From assembly GCA_020050435.1 (NCBI GenBank), contig JAGVKQ010000007.1:1-64000 (forward strand): a stretch of 64,000 nt of DNA, written 5' to 3'. The notes under the pieces were generated by a model. The model saw only the letters and a list, made by a program, of their open reading frames with translations. It had not been told where the DNA came from and searched no databases. Made by a program: the position numbers and the translations under genes. Source of the stretch: Candidatus Caenarcanales bacterium (GTDB lineage Bacteria; Cyanobacteriota; Vampirovibrionia; 2-02-FULL-35-15). Each line of letters opens with the position of its first letter. Position 1 is the stretch's first letter. This document shows, piece after piece, positions 24,816 through 33,708 of this stretch.

Positions 24816-26591
24816 TTACTGTTCTTTCAAAATTGATTTTCCAAGATCTCTATAACTACTATCTACAATTAAAGGATTGCCACCATTATATTCAAGTGAT
24901 TCTCTAAAATCAAACCATAGACTTGCATCCTCACCTAATAAATCTCTTATTCTATCGTCTGTTAACCTATCTATTTCGCTTAAATCTATTTTACCTAAAT
25001 AGTCTCCAAAAAACTGTGTAGCTCCATTAGGATACTTAGAAGTATGGGGGATCATTTTAGAAGAAACAAATCCAGAATCTTTAACAACTGCAGGATTTAT
25101 GGAATGATCCATAAAGGTAAATGGAAAAGCTACAGGATATTCAGCATTTGATGTATTATCAATTGACTGAGCTATAAATCTGTTAATCCTAAGTAACTCT
25201 TTTAATAGTCGAAACTCATCTTTATAAAAATTTTGATAAGCATTGTCATAGTAGTAACCCAGAGAATGAAGCCTATAACTTTCTCTTATAAGATCGAGTT
25301 GGTTAAATCCAAATCTACTAACTGCTTCGACAGTATCATGGACTTGTAGCCTAAGAAGTCTGTTGTTTTTATCAAAACCAGACTTAACTTCTTCACAAAA
25401 ACCTGCCTGAGCCTTTAGCGAAACCAAATCAATAACCCTGTTTGATAAAGCTCCTGACAATACATTTGGATGCATTATATTGTCCCCATTTAGGGCAGAA
25501 TATGGATCTTGTAAGAATCTTTCTGTATCATTTCCATTGACTAGAAATGCAGTTTTACTATGGTTATGTGGAAAATGATCATTAAAAATTACTAAAGCAT
25601 GTGGGATACCATTAACTTTCATTTTTTCCTTGTTATAAATTAATACAAAACCTCGAAAGAAACCAAAAGTAGTATTTGCTAAATCTGCCTCACTTCCAAT
25701 GAGTGACTCTCTATATCTAGAATTAATAGCTTCATACATCTTTGAATTTTGTAAGCCTGTTCCAAATCTATGTTGTAAGTATCTATCTGGAAAAACTTTA
25801 GAATGAATCCCATTGATTATTATTCCAGGACCAGGAAAATCATGAATTGTAATTTGGGGGTGTTTTCCTTTTAAGCTACCAACAGTAAATTTTCTATAAA
25901 AATAAGCTGGATGAGCACTTCTTTTTGTTGTAGCTTTAGGACCATTTATATCTTTTATGAATCTTTCAAACATCCAGTCTGATCCATATGATCTAAATGA
26001 ATGTGTCCATTGATTGAAAGCTCCAGAATAATTAAATCCTCTCTTTTGAAGAAAAAGAATTTCTTCAAGAATTCTTTCAGAAAGTCTAGGCTCCATATTG
26101 GCAAGTCCATTTGAACCAGATATTTTACTCCAACCCGTTTCTGGAAATTTATACTTTTGAGCAAATAAATAGTAATAGTAGAACTCTGCTTCTGATACTC
26201 CAGAAAAAACAGTTGACATTGTTAAAGCTTTTTCTAGCTCTTCTGTAGAAATAGGAGGCATGTGAACTTGATTTTGTAGTGTGGATATAGGAGAGTCACC
26301 AAAAACAATCATTCTAGTTAATTCATTCATATCAGCTTGTAATTCATTTTCAGAACCCATCCTAAAATTAGGTGGTCTATATCTGCCTAGATAAGCAGCT
26401 GTATGATATAGGTCATCTAATAATGAGTGAACAGTAACGAAATCAGAACCTGGGCCTTGTGCTATGGAATAAACAGAATGATCTTTATTAGGATTGAAGC
26501 CATCATTGTTATTAACAGAAGAATTGTTTGCTGATGCAATTCTTTTTATAAGGAGGCGAGCTCTTTGAATAGATTCGACTGTTACTGGCAT
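24816..26591 (-). CDS. Hypothetical protein, 591 aa
   Basis: Not recognised. It is a long soluble protein without signal peptide or membrane segment, rich in aromatic residues (EFYYYYLFAQKYKFPETGW near residue 136). Histidine-containing segments such as ITIHDFPGPG and VIFNDHFPHNHSKT (near residue 335) could bind metal, but this is speculation. It forms a two-gene operon with the proline-rich protein, and both lie between the 78-bp direct repeats. Confidence 0.6.
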   Translation of the reverse strand: MPVTVESIQRARLLIKRIASANNSSVNNNDGFNPNKDHSVYSIAQGPGSDFVTVHSLLDDLYHTAAYLGRYRPPNFRMGSENELQADMNELTRMIVFGDSPISTLQNQVHMPPISTEELEKALTMSTVFSGVSEAEFYYYYLFAQKYKFPETGWSKISGSNGLANMEPRLSERILEEILFLQKRGFNYSGAFNQWTHSFRSYGSDWMFERFIKDINGPKATTKRSAHPAYFYRKFTVGSLKGKHPQITIHDFPGPGIIINGIHSKVFPDRYLQHRFGTGLQNSKMYEAINSRYRESLIGSEADLANTTFGFFRGFVLIYNKEKMKVNGIPHALVIFNDHFPHNHSKTAFLVNGNDTERFLQDPYSALNGDNIMHPNVLSGALSNRVIDLVSLKAQAGFCEEVKSGFDKNNRLLRLQVHDTVEAVSRFGFNQLDLIRESYRLHSLGYYYDNAYQNFYKDEFRLLKELLRINRFIAQSIDNTSNAEYPVAFPFTFMDHSINPAVVKDSGFVSSKMIPHTSKYPNGATQFFGDYLGKIDLSEIDRLTDDRIRDLLGEDASLWFDFRESLEYNGGNPLIVDSSYRDLGKSILKEQ

Positions 26592-26664
26592 AATATAGTT
26601 AATTATAAGGTAGAATATTTTTTAAATAAAATCAATTGGTAATAGCTTTTTGTTTAACCTTAAC

Positions 26665-26742
26665 CATTTAGACGGTGTTTTATTTATGGATAAGATTTCA
26701 AATCCAGCTAGTGATTTGTTTAGAAGAGTTAGGTATTAATTA
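26665..26742 (+). repeat. Right copy of 78-bp direct repeat (def 3' fragment)
   Basis: This is an exact copy of 24521-24598. It has no start codon context and is a fragment, not a second deformylase. Its last 3 bp form the stop codon of the converging glycerate kinase gene, mirroring the left copy, whose last 3 bp form the stop of the proline-rich gene. Confidence 0.9.
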
Positions 26743-27909
26743 TAGTGCTTCTATTAATGACATGTTTGCTCTAATAGCCGCTCTAAGTAATTCTTCCGTT
26801 TTAGCTATAGCTTCAGCTAATGGTAAATCATTTGGATTTATTTTAATAACTAAATCCACTCCGTGATCTTTCCAATTTCTGTCTTCAGCACTCCCACAAA
26901 CTACTATTACTTTTTTATCATGGTTTTTAGCTAATCTAATTACTTCAGCTGGTCCTTTTCCTTCTAAAGTTTGTTTATCTAATCTTCCTTCACCCGTAAT
27001 AACTACATCAGCAGCTTGAATCTTTCCTTCTAAATCAAACATTTCAGCAAAACGTTCAATTCCAGAATAAGTAGTAGCTCCAAATAGTGCTAAAGGAATA
27101 TATGGAGTTCCTCCACCGGCACCTGTAGTGGGTTCTTGAGAAGCTATTCTTCTAGCCTTTTTCTTGCGAGCCATTTCATCTACAATATTTGCTATATTAT
27201 CCATTCCCTGATCTAAGATCTCTCTTCCTGCTTGAAAGCTAGCATCATCACGAAATTTTTGTTTTGTATAAAGCATAACGTTCTCTCCATCTGGAACAGA
27301 ACTTCTAAGAGGCGTTTGTACATCAGATAAAAACTCAATATTTATTCCTTGTAATTTAGCTACTGCAGTAATAATTTCTATTTCTCTTATATCTTTTAAA
27401 TTACTTCCTTTAGGGTCTAAGAATCCATGAGATTCATCTTTAAATACAACACCTAAGGCTTTCATCATTCCCATACCAGCATCGACAGTAGCGCTGCCAC
27501 CAACTGTAAGTTTAAGATTTTTACAACCACTATCTAATGCATCAATAATTAATTCACCAGTGCCGTATGTAGAAGCTTCCAAGGGATTTCTTTCATCAGG
27601 TTTTATTACGGTTAATCCGGTAGCTTTTGCTGATTCTATAATTGCAGTAGAACTTTCCGGGATATGTAACCACTGAGCACTAATTCTTCTTCCAAAAGGA
27701 TCCAAAACTCTTGATGTCATTAATTGTGCAGAGGCACCTAAATTTCCTGCAAAAGCATCCAGTGTATCAGTCCCACCATCACCTATAGGTGACTCTTTTA
27801 CTTCATGTCCTTTAGCACGTAATTCTTCAGCAATAACTTTATTTACTCTGATTACATCAAGAGGAGAATTTTTAAAAGCATTTGAAGCTGCTAGAAAACT
27901 TATTTGCAT
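26740..27909 (-). CDS. glxK: Glycerate kinase (GlxK/GarK family)
   Basis: It should phosphorylate glycerate (usually to 2-phosphoglycerate). Family motifs: SNAFKNSPLD near residue 9, SPIGDGGTDTLDAF near 40, ESAKATGL near 92, STYGTGELI near 112, LTVGGSATVDAGMGMMKALG near 133, and PTTGAGGGTPYIPLALFGAT near 259 followed by ADVVITGEGRLDKQTLEGKG. The length of 389 residues is normal. It follows the OYE-family gene by 11 bp in the same operon and belongs to the putative sugar-acid cluster. Confidence 0.9.
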   Translation of the reverse strand: MQISFLAASNAFKNSPLDVIRVNKVIAEELRAKGHEVKESPIGDGGTDTLDAFAGNLGASAQLMTSRVLDPFGRRISAQWLHIPESSTAIIESAKATGLTVIKPDERNPLEASTYGTGELIIDALDSGCKNLKLTVGGSATVDAGMGMMKALGVVFKDESHGFLDPKGSNLKDIREIEIITAVAKLQGINIEFLSDVQTPLRSSVPDGENVMLYTKQKFRDDASFQAGREILDQGMDNIANIVDEMARKKKARRIASQEPTTGAGGGTPYIPLALFGATTYSGIERFAEMFDLEGKIQAADVVITGEGRLDKQTLEGKGPAEVIRLAKNHDKKVIVVCGSAEDRNWKDHGVDLVIKINPNDLPLAEAIAKTEELLRAAIRANMSLIEAL

Positions 27910-27920
27910 TTATAACTCCT

Positions 27921-29696
27921 TTAACTAGTTATAAGCCCTGGTATATAGTCTAAACCTAATTCTCTAAATACAGCAGCATCTAAAGTTCGTCCTTGTTTTA
28001 TTAATAATGGTTCTAGTTTTGCATAGTCGAGTAATTGTTCTAATTGTTTTGGCATTTGTCCACCAGCTTTTCTAATCTCTTGCATATCTAAAAATGCTCT
28101 AGAATCCTTAAGTGCTGTTTGTATAGGGCAAACAGAACCTTTTCCATTTCTTGGATTATTTGTGCATGTTCCTACTGCTCTACATATTCCTCTGTCAGTT
28201 GTTTTAGCTTTAAGAGCTGCATCCATTCTTTCATAGTACTGCCTTACTCCAGCATCAGCCTCAGAAAAACTTGTTGGATCAATTTTCTCACCATACATTC
28301 CATTTAAAGCATCTGCAGCAGCAGTAGGATAAGGAATCGCTAATCTTCCATAACCAACTGCATCGACTTTTCCTCTTTGTACATTTGATTCAGCAATATG
28401 AGGAAAAAATTCTTGAGCATATGAGTAACCTGAGCCTATAAAGAACATATTTGGTTTAGCTTTTTTAAGAGCAGCTGTAACTTCCATATGAAGTGCCATC
28501 ATTGCTATCGGATCTACTGGTGTATAAACTGCACCTTTAGGTGGGGTATGCGTAGGTCTTTGCATATAAGAATTATAGTAAGGACTACCAGCAGTAACAT
28601 TCACCATTTGTATATTTAAACTTTCTAACAAGTCTAAGAATTTAATGGTTTCAGTTAAATCAATACCCTGAGAGGTTCCATCATTTCCAAATAAAAATTG
28701 TCCATTTAAATCTGTAGGCTTTCCTAAGAGAGCACCATTATCTACAAATGGAGCAAAATCAAATGCACTTAATCTAACTCCTATATGTAACCCTGGTGCT
28801 TCTTCTCTAATTCTTCTTACAACTTCACGTAAAAATTTAGTTCTACCTTCAAAATCCCCGCCATATTTACCAGGTCTATTTACAGCACTTAAAAACTCAT
28901 GTCCTAAATAACCATGACAGTGCTTAATATCTACAAAATCCACTCCAGCTTTTTGTGCTAGTTTAGCTGATTTAACAAAATCGTTAATTAACTGATCAAT
29001 ATCACCATCAGTCATTATTTTTGCATCAGGGCTTTGGCGAAGGACTTTGCTGTCATAAAGTATAGATTGTTCTAATGAATTATGTTTATTTGGAGAAGCA
29101 AATCTTCCTGAGTGGGTTAATTGAAATCCTATTACTGGTTTTTGTGCTCCAATATGATACAAACTAAACTCATGCTTAAATTCATCAATTAGTTTTTTAA
29201 ATCCATTAAAGTTTTCTTCATTTAATACAAGTTGGTTTGGATTTGCTCTACCATCATGCCTTACAGCCATAGCTTCAAACCAAACAAGACCAGCACCACT
29301 TTTTGCAAAATTAAGCCATCTTCTTTTTACTTCTTCTGAAACAGACCCATCTAAATTACCATCCCAACCTTCCATTGGATGAATAGCAAGTCTATTAGGA
29401 ATAATAAGCTGTGGAGCCTTTTCTGAAGCTCTTAAAGTATATGGTTGAGCAAGTGCTCCACCTATCATAGAATATGGTCCACTTTCAGCAAAACTCAACT
29501 GATCAACTAATTCAATAGGGATTTCATGATCTCCTACATATTCTCTAAAACGACGAGGCTTGCCATCAAATTTAGGAATATCTTCAAAGCCTCTTGTTCT
29601 TAAACCATTAGGTGTGGCTATAGCTGCTGAAAACATTTGGAATAAGAGAAACATAATTAGAAAAATGATAACAAATAAATGCTTATTTACGACCAC
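27921..29696 (-). CDS. OYE-family NADH:flavin oxidoreductase with N-terminal signal/anchor
   Basis: An FMN-binding TIM-barrel of the old-yellow-enzyme family: IIPNRLAIHPMEGWDG near residue 98, GFQLTHSGRFASPNK near 191, VDFVDIKHCHGYLGHEFLS near 257, and VGYGRLAIPYP near 455. A Cys-containing stretch (CRAVGTCTNNPRNGKGSVCP) lies near 502. The N-terminus is a hydrophobic segment ending in SAAIATPNG, which may be a signal peptide or anchor, unusual for this family. The GTG at 29696 lies 7 nt after a TATAAT. The substrate is unknown; in this cluster a reduction of a keto or enoyl acid is possible. Confidence 0.85.
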   Translation of the reverse strand: MVVNKHLFVIIFLIMFLLFQMFSAAIATPNGLRTRGFEDIPKFDGKPRRFREYVGDHEIPIELVDQLSFAESGPYSMIGGALAQPYTLRASEKAPQLIIPNRLAIHPMEGWDGNLDGSVSEEVKRRWLNFAKSGAGLVWFEAMAVRHDGRANPNQLVLNEENFNGFKKLIDEFKHEFSLYHIGAQKPVIGFQLTHSGRFASPNKHNSLEQSILYDSKVLRQSPDAKIMTDGDIDQLINDFVKSAKLAQKAGVDFVDIKHCHGYLGHEFLSAVNRPGKYGGDFEGRTKFLREVVRRIREEAPGLHIGVRLSAFDFAPFVDNGALLGKPTDLNGQFLFGNDGTSQGIDLTETIKFLDLLESLNIQMVNVTAGSPYYNSYMQRPTHTPPKGAVYTPVDPIAMMALHMEVTAALKKAKPNMFFIGSGYSYAQEFFPHIAESNVQRGKVDAVGYGRLAIPYPTAAADALNGMYGEKIDPTSFSEADAGVRQYYERMDAALKAKTTDRGICRAVGTCTNNPRNGKGSVCPIQTALKDSRAFLDMQEIRKAGGQMPKQLEQLLDYAKLEPLLIKQGRTLDAAVFRELGLDYIPGLITS

Positions 29697-29703
29697 TGTG
29701 AAG

Positions 29704-29737
29704 ATTATAAAAATTTAATATTGAGAGCAATATTAAA
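29704..29737 (-). promoter_or_regulatory. Promoter of the OYE-glycerate kinase operon with overlapping palindrome
   Basis: On the minus strand TATAAT (29704-29709) ends 7 nt before the GTG start. Immediately upstream is a perfect inverted repeat with 10-bp arms (TTTAATATTG, 4-nt spacer, complement; 29714-29737), placed where it would cover the -35 region. It is a candidate operator. Confidence 0.45.
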
Positions 29738-29779
29738 AATATAGATTAAATTTTTTATGTAATTGCATATTCTGCATAC

Positions 29780-29803
29780 GTAAACTTCTCTTTTATAGTT
29801 TAC
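29780..29803. promoter_or_regulatory. Inverted repeat in the divergent control region
   Basis: GTAAACT (29780-29786) and AGTTTAC (29797-29803) lie 10 bp apart between the divergent OYE and cupin operons. It may be a second operator or a hairpin. Confidence 0.35.
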
Positions 29804-29861
29804 AATTCAACCAATATATTTATTCATTTGTGCAGCGTTTCAGGATTATAAGGAAAGAAGT

Positions 29862-30659
29862 ATGAGAGTAACAAAGATTGATTTAACCAACCCTCCAGGC
29901 AATTTATTAAAAGCAATTGAGATTGCTGAACAAGGAATTAAGGCTAGTGCAAAAGGTATGCTCAGTAAAACTCAAATGCAAGAAGCGGTCGAACTTTCTT
30001 CATTTTTACCAACTATACCTAGACCAAGAATAATAGCTTATTTAGATGCTGATCAGAAAGAAATTCCTGCACCTGCAAGGTATGATATTTTAACAGCCAG
30101 ACAAAAAGCAGTAATGAGTGCTTGTGGTGATAAATTATTCTTAGGGCATACAAACACAGAATTTGAACTTCCTAGTGGACCAAAACAATCTAAATGTGCA
30201 ACGATTGCATCATTATGGATGCCAAATGCTACATTTCATGCTCATGGAAATGACGAAGGAGATATCAATAAAGGATGGACCTTTGAAGATTATGAAGTAG
30301 TGGGTGGTGGTAATGGTTTTTACATCATGGGAAATGAAATTTTTTATGTAGAAACAGATAAAGATCCAGAGTCTGCTGCAACTGGATGGCAAATACCACC
30401 AGGGAGATTACATGGAGTTTTTTCTGAAGATCTAGAAAATCCAGCACTTGCAGTTCTGAGATTCCAAATGCAAGGACTAGCTCTTAGAAGTGAGCTAAAA
30501 GATACAAAAGGGTGGGGTGTTACAAGAGATGAAAAAGTTTTTACATATGCTAGCAGTGCAGCTCAATCAATGATAGAAATTGCAAATGGTAGAACCCCAG
30601 ATCCTAATGATAATTTACCTGCATCATTTGTCCAAAGCGTAAGAGATGCCTACCAATAA
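29862..30659 (+). CDS. Cupin-domain protein, 265 aa
   Basis: The middle of the protein shows both cupin motifs: ATFHAHGNDEGD near residue 124, continuing to YEVVGGGNGFYIMG, and WQIPPGRLHGVFSED near 180. These give a probable metal site of two or three His. The function could be an isomerase, epimerase or dioxygenase on an acid substrate. An AAGGAAAG ribosome binding site precedes the ATG. It is the first gene of a three-gene run with the aldolase and dehydratase, 11 bp apart each time. Confidence 0.65.
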   Translation: MRVTKIDLTNPPGNLLKAIEIAEQGIKASAKGMLSKTQMQEAVELSSFLPTIPRPRIIAYLDADQKEIPAPARYDILTARQKAVMSACGDKLFLGHTNTEFELPSGPKQSKCATIASLWMPNATFHAHGNDEGDINKGWTFEDYEVVGGGNGFYIMGNEIFYVETDKDPESAATGWQIPPGRLHGVFSEDLENPALAVLRFQMQGLALRSELKDTKGWGVTRDEKVFTYASSAAQSMIEIANGRTPDPNDNLPASFVQSVRDAYQ

Positions 30660-30670
30660 AAGGATTTTAA

Positions 30671-32248
30671 ATGCCACACATAGTAGGAAATATAATAGCT
30701 GCATTAAGTCCCGTTGACGTAGCTTATTTTTGTAAAAAAGATGGTGAACCAAGAACACCTGCTGATAAGTTGGATTTGTTTGGTCATAATCTTGATCCAA
30801 ACCCCATGCCATATGAACCATTTATAAAAAGTGAACCAACTGACAAACCTACTGTTGATCAAAATGATTTATACACAGTAACTATGTTTAGCGATGGAAC
30901 ACTGGATCTTAGTAAATCTGGTGAAGCTATAAAGTTAGAAGGTGTTCAAAAATTTCATGCAGCTCCAGATTTCCACATTGATTATGATTACCTGGCTAAT
31001 AGCAAAGAGCATCCATTAATTGTAGATCCATATGCTGCTGCTCTTGCACTTTATGATCCAAACATTGGGAATATGGAAAAAGTAGAATGGCCTCATTTTA
31101 GAGAAGCTGGAAGTCAAAGAATTTTAGATCACATTAGATCAGGCGGGGTGGAAGATCCAGAAGCTAGAGATTTTCTTGGGCAAGCTGTAATGATGGACAC
31201 AGCTTCTAGAACACCTAGCATAATGACACCTGATTTCATAAAAAAAGCTCAAAGATGGTATGCAGAAAATGGTGAGGGAGCAAGTCTTTGGATAGGAGCT
31301 GGATCTGAAAATTATCTATTACCCCCTGGTGAAAGATTAGGTGCATTAAATGGTGGTAAAGCAGACAGAGCTAGATATATAGAAGCTAGAAGAGAACAAT
31401 TAGAATTTGTTCAAGGCTTAGGACAGACTCCAATATTATTTCCAGACATTATGCACCATGGATTAGATGATGATGCTAATGAAAAAATAATAAGAGAAAT
31501 ATTAGCTGGAAAAGAAGGTGAGGTAATTTTACATAAGCTTGGTACACCCTTTGTAAAAGAAACTGATTGGTTTACACCTGAGCTTTTAAAAAGAATAGCT
31601 GGACTGGGTAAAGGAGTAAAAACTTCTAATCCTATATTTGCAAACCAAGTGAATGACTATAATGCAATAATGGCTGGCAAGGGAGCTATGTATACAGGAG
31701 ATGATAGAAATTTTGCTCTTGTATGGTTAATGGGTGCTATCAAACAAATACAAACAGATAATCCTACCCCACCGACTCATGAAAGAAATGGATTTCATTT
31801 TATAAAAGATAAAAATGCAAATGCACTTTTAGGTTACATTGGTTTAAATCCTAAGCAAACCATTGCAGGAATAATAGAACTAAGCAAGTGGTACCATGAA
31901 AAAATGAAAGGTAAACAGTGTCATCATCCTACAGCAGATAAGCATCTTAATAACTATCTTGAAATTATGATGCCTGCTATGGGAATGTCTATCGATGCAT
32001 TCTTTAGTAAGTATAATCACACACCAGCTTACACAGGATATGTTGAATTAGCAAACAGATTTTCTGGTGTGATAATCGATAAAGATGGTAGCCCTCTTCC
32101 TCATAGAAGAAGCTTATTAGATGGTACAAACTCACAAAAACATATTAATGGAAGATTTTTAGCATGGCAGTTCTTATCAGGTGCTATTCCTTCCGATAAA
32201 GTAGAAGATGCTATAGGAAAAAATTCAAAGATTTTAGAAAAAGCATAA
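30671..32248 (+). CDS. Divergent DapA/NAL-superfamily aldolase, 525 aa
   Basis: The C-terminal half follows the class I aldolase pattern of DapA. LHKLGTPFVKETDWFTPELL aligns with the PGRTG region, GVKTSNP (Lys 317) with the Schiff-base lysine, and MYTGDDRNFALVWLMGA (343-345 GDD) with the SGDD motif. The Lys-to-GDD spacing is 25 residues, against 24 in the dapA of this window. Upstream, SLWIGAGSENYLLPPGERLG near 205 sits where the GTTGE loop would be expected. About 190 extra N-terminal residues are unknown. AAGGA lies 8 nt before the ATG. Cleavage of a 2-keto-3-deoxy acid is the likely role, by inference. Confidence 0.55.
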   Translation: MPHIVGNIIAALSPVDVAYFCKKDGEPRTPADKLDLFGHNLDPNPMPYEPFIKSEPTDKPTVDQNDLYTVTMFSDGTLDLSKSGEAIKLEGVQKFHAAPDFHIDYDYLANSKEHPLIVDPYAAALALYDPNIGNMEKVEWPHFREAGSQRILDHIRSGGVEDPEARDFLGQAVMMDTASRTPSIMTPDFIKKAQRWYAENGEGASLWIGAGSENYLLPPGERLGALNGGKADRARYIEARREQLEFVQGLGQTPILFPDIMHHGLDDDANEKIIREILAGKEGEVILHKLGTPFVKETDWFTPELLKRIAGLGKGVKTSNPIFANQVNDYNAIMAGKGAMYTGDDRNFALVWLMGAIKQIQTDNPTPPTHERNGFHFIKDKNANALLGYIGLNPKQTIAGIIELSKWYHEKMKGKQCHHPTADKHLNNYLEIMMPAMGMSIDAFFSKYNHTPAYTGYVELANRFSGVIIDKDGSPLPHRRSLLDGTNSQKHINGRFLAWQFLSGAIPSDKVEDAIGKNSKILEKA

Positions 32249-32259
32249 AGTAAGGTAAT

Positions 32260-33708
32260 ATGACCAGTCCCATAACTATCACTCAAGCCAGCACCCATCT
32301 CTCCAGACACATTCCATTTTATTTAGGTTACGTAGATGCTCCTCCAATGGCTGTAAGAAAATTAATTTACTGGGTAGAAGCAGAGGTAAATGGTAAAAAA
32401 GCTCAGGGTGTAGCTTCTCAGTTTGCAATGTTTCAATGGTTTGATAAAAGAAGCGGTGCTAATGAAGCACAATTTTTAGATGCTATAGAAAAAACAGCTA
32501 GAGATGCTGTCTCTACTGTACAAAGAGATTATTCCGGCAAACCATATACTCCTTTTGCTACAGGATTTGAAAGAGCAGATATGTTTCGTGGTAAAGCAAA
32601 AGAATATGATAGTGTTCCTTTAGGAACTCAAATGGTTGGAGCTTTAGAAGAGATGGCTATTCTAGATGCAGTATCCAGAGCTCTAGGGAAAAATGCAGTA
32701 GATTTTCTGATGGAAAATGATTGCTTTGATCTGCGTAATATGGATAATGACTTAAACGGAGTTTCTAAAAATGAGATATTTAATAGCAAAGCCCCAGAAA
32801 ATCTTTCTTTTAGACATACAGTAGGCTTAAAAGATCACATTTTTGATTCAGACAGAACAGAAGTAACTGAAAGATCTTTAGAAAGTATTATAAGGATTCA
32901 TGGGATTAAAGAATTTAAAGTTAAAGTTAATTCTAATACTGATGAAAATATAGTTCGGCTTATAAAGATGGCTGAATTATTTAAAAGAGATATAGGTGAT
33001 AATTACGTTTTCACTTTAGATGGAAATGAAGCATTTACAAAGTGGGATGATTTAATTAAATTTGTAGAAAGATTTAAAAACACTCCACAGTTAGCGACTC
33101 TAGCAAGGAATACGAAATATCTAGAACAACCATTTCATAGAGATTTACTAAAAAATATTGATAGGGAAGGAAGAGAAGCCATAATAAAATTAAATCAAAT
33201 GTTTGGCATAAAAGTACTTATAGATGAATCAGGAGATGAACACGATTCTTATAGACTTGCTATAGAAAATGGAATCTATGGTGGTGGATATAAAACCTGT
33301 AAGGGTATTTTAAAAGCTATGCGTGATAGGGCTATTGCAGTATCATACACACAAAATAGAAGTCTGGTTAATTATTTTAATTCCCCTGAAGATTTAACTC
33401 TTAGGGAACCCACTGATTTTCCAGCAGCATTATCTTTCTTTAGTAGATTAAAAGCTAGTGTAAATCCTGAGTTTAATGGAATCTTCAATACTAAATGTGG
33501 AATCTCTACTGAAGAAGAAATGAGACAAGCAGAAAGAACCATGCCTGGTTTATATGTTGTAGAAAATGGCGAATTAAAACTTATACTTAATGGAAATTCA
33601 TACCCTACTAAAGATGTTTTAGGTCCAGGACTAGGTGGTCCTGAGGTTTGTTTTGATCCTATGGCAGATGTGCCAGAACTAAGAAGAAAGATTCATCTAG
33701 TAAGTTAA
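32260..33708 (+). CDS. Enolase-superfamily acid-sugar dehydratase, 482 aa
   Basis: Active-site residues occur in enolase-superfamily order: EFKVKVN (Lys 220 and 222), FTLDGNEAF (Asp 254), YLEQPF (Glu 289), VLIDESGD (Asp 322/Glu 323) and YKTCKG (Lys 345). These enzymes abstract a proton next to a carboxylate; mandelate-racemase-type members dehydrate aldonic or aldaric acids. The protein is longer than usual, with extra loops between the capping domain and barrel. It follows the aldolase gene by 11 bp. The substrate cannot be read from the sequence. Confidence 0.75.
   Translation: MTSPITITQASTHLSRHIPFYLGYVDAPPMAVRKLIYWVEAEVNGKKAQGVASQFAMFQWFDKRSGANEAQFLDAIEKTARDAVSTVQRDYSGKPYTPFATGFERADMFRGKAKEYDSVPLGTQMVGALEEMAILDAVSRALGKNAVDFLMENDCFDLRNMDNDLNGVSKNEIFNSKAPENLSFRHTVGLKDHIFDSDRTEVTERSLESIIRIHGIKEFKVKVNSNTDENIVRLIKMAELFKRDIGDNYVFTLDGNEAFTKWDDLIKFVERFKNTPQLATLARNTKYLEQPFHRDLLKNIDREGREAIIKLNQMFGIKVLIDESGDEHDSYRLAIENGIYGGGYKTCKGILKAMRDRAIAVSYTQNRSLVNYFNSPEDLTLREPTDFPAALSFFSRLKASVNPEFNGIFNTKCGISTEEEMRQAERTMPGLYVVENGELKLILNGNSYPTKDVLGPGLGGPEVCFDPMADVPELRRKIHLVS

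Noticed and set aside
24633-24836. Plus-strand glycine-rich reading frame opposite the proline-rich gene
   Set aside because: It is the antisense shadow; the minus frame has the AAGGAG site and is coupled to the upstream gene.
26665-26739. Second peptide deformylase gene
   Set aside because: It is only the last 78 bp of def, without start codon, metal-site Cys motif or EGCLS region; it is a repeat fragment.
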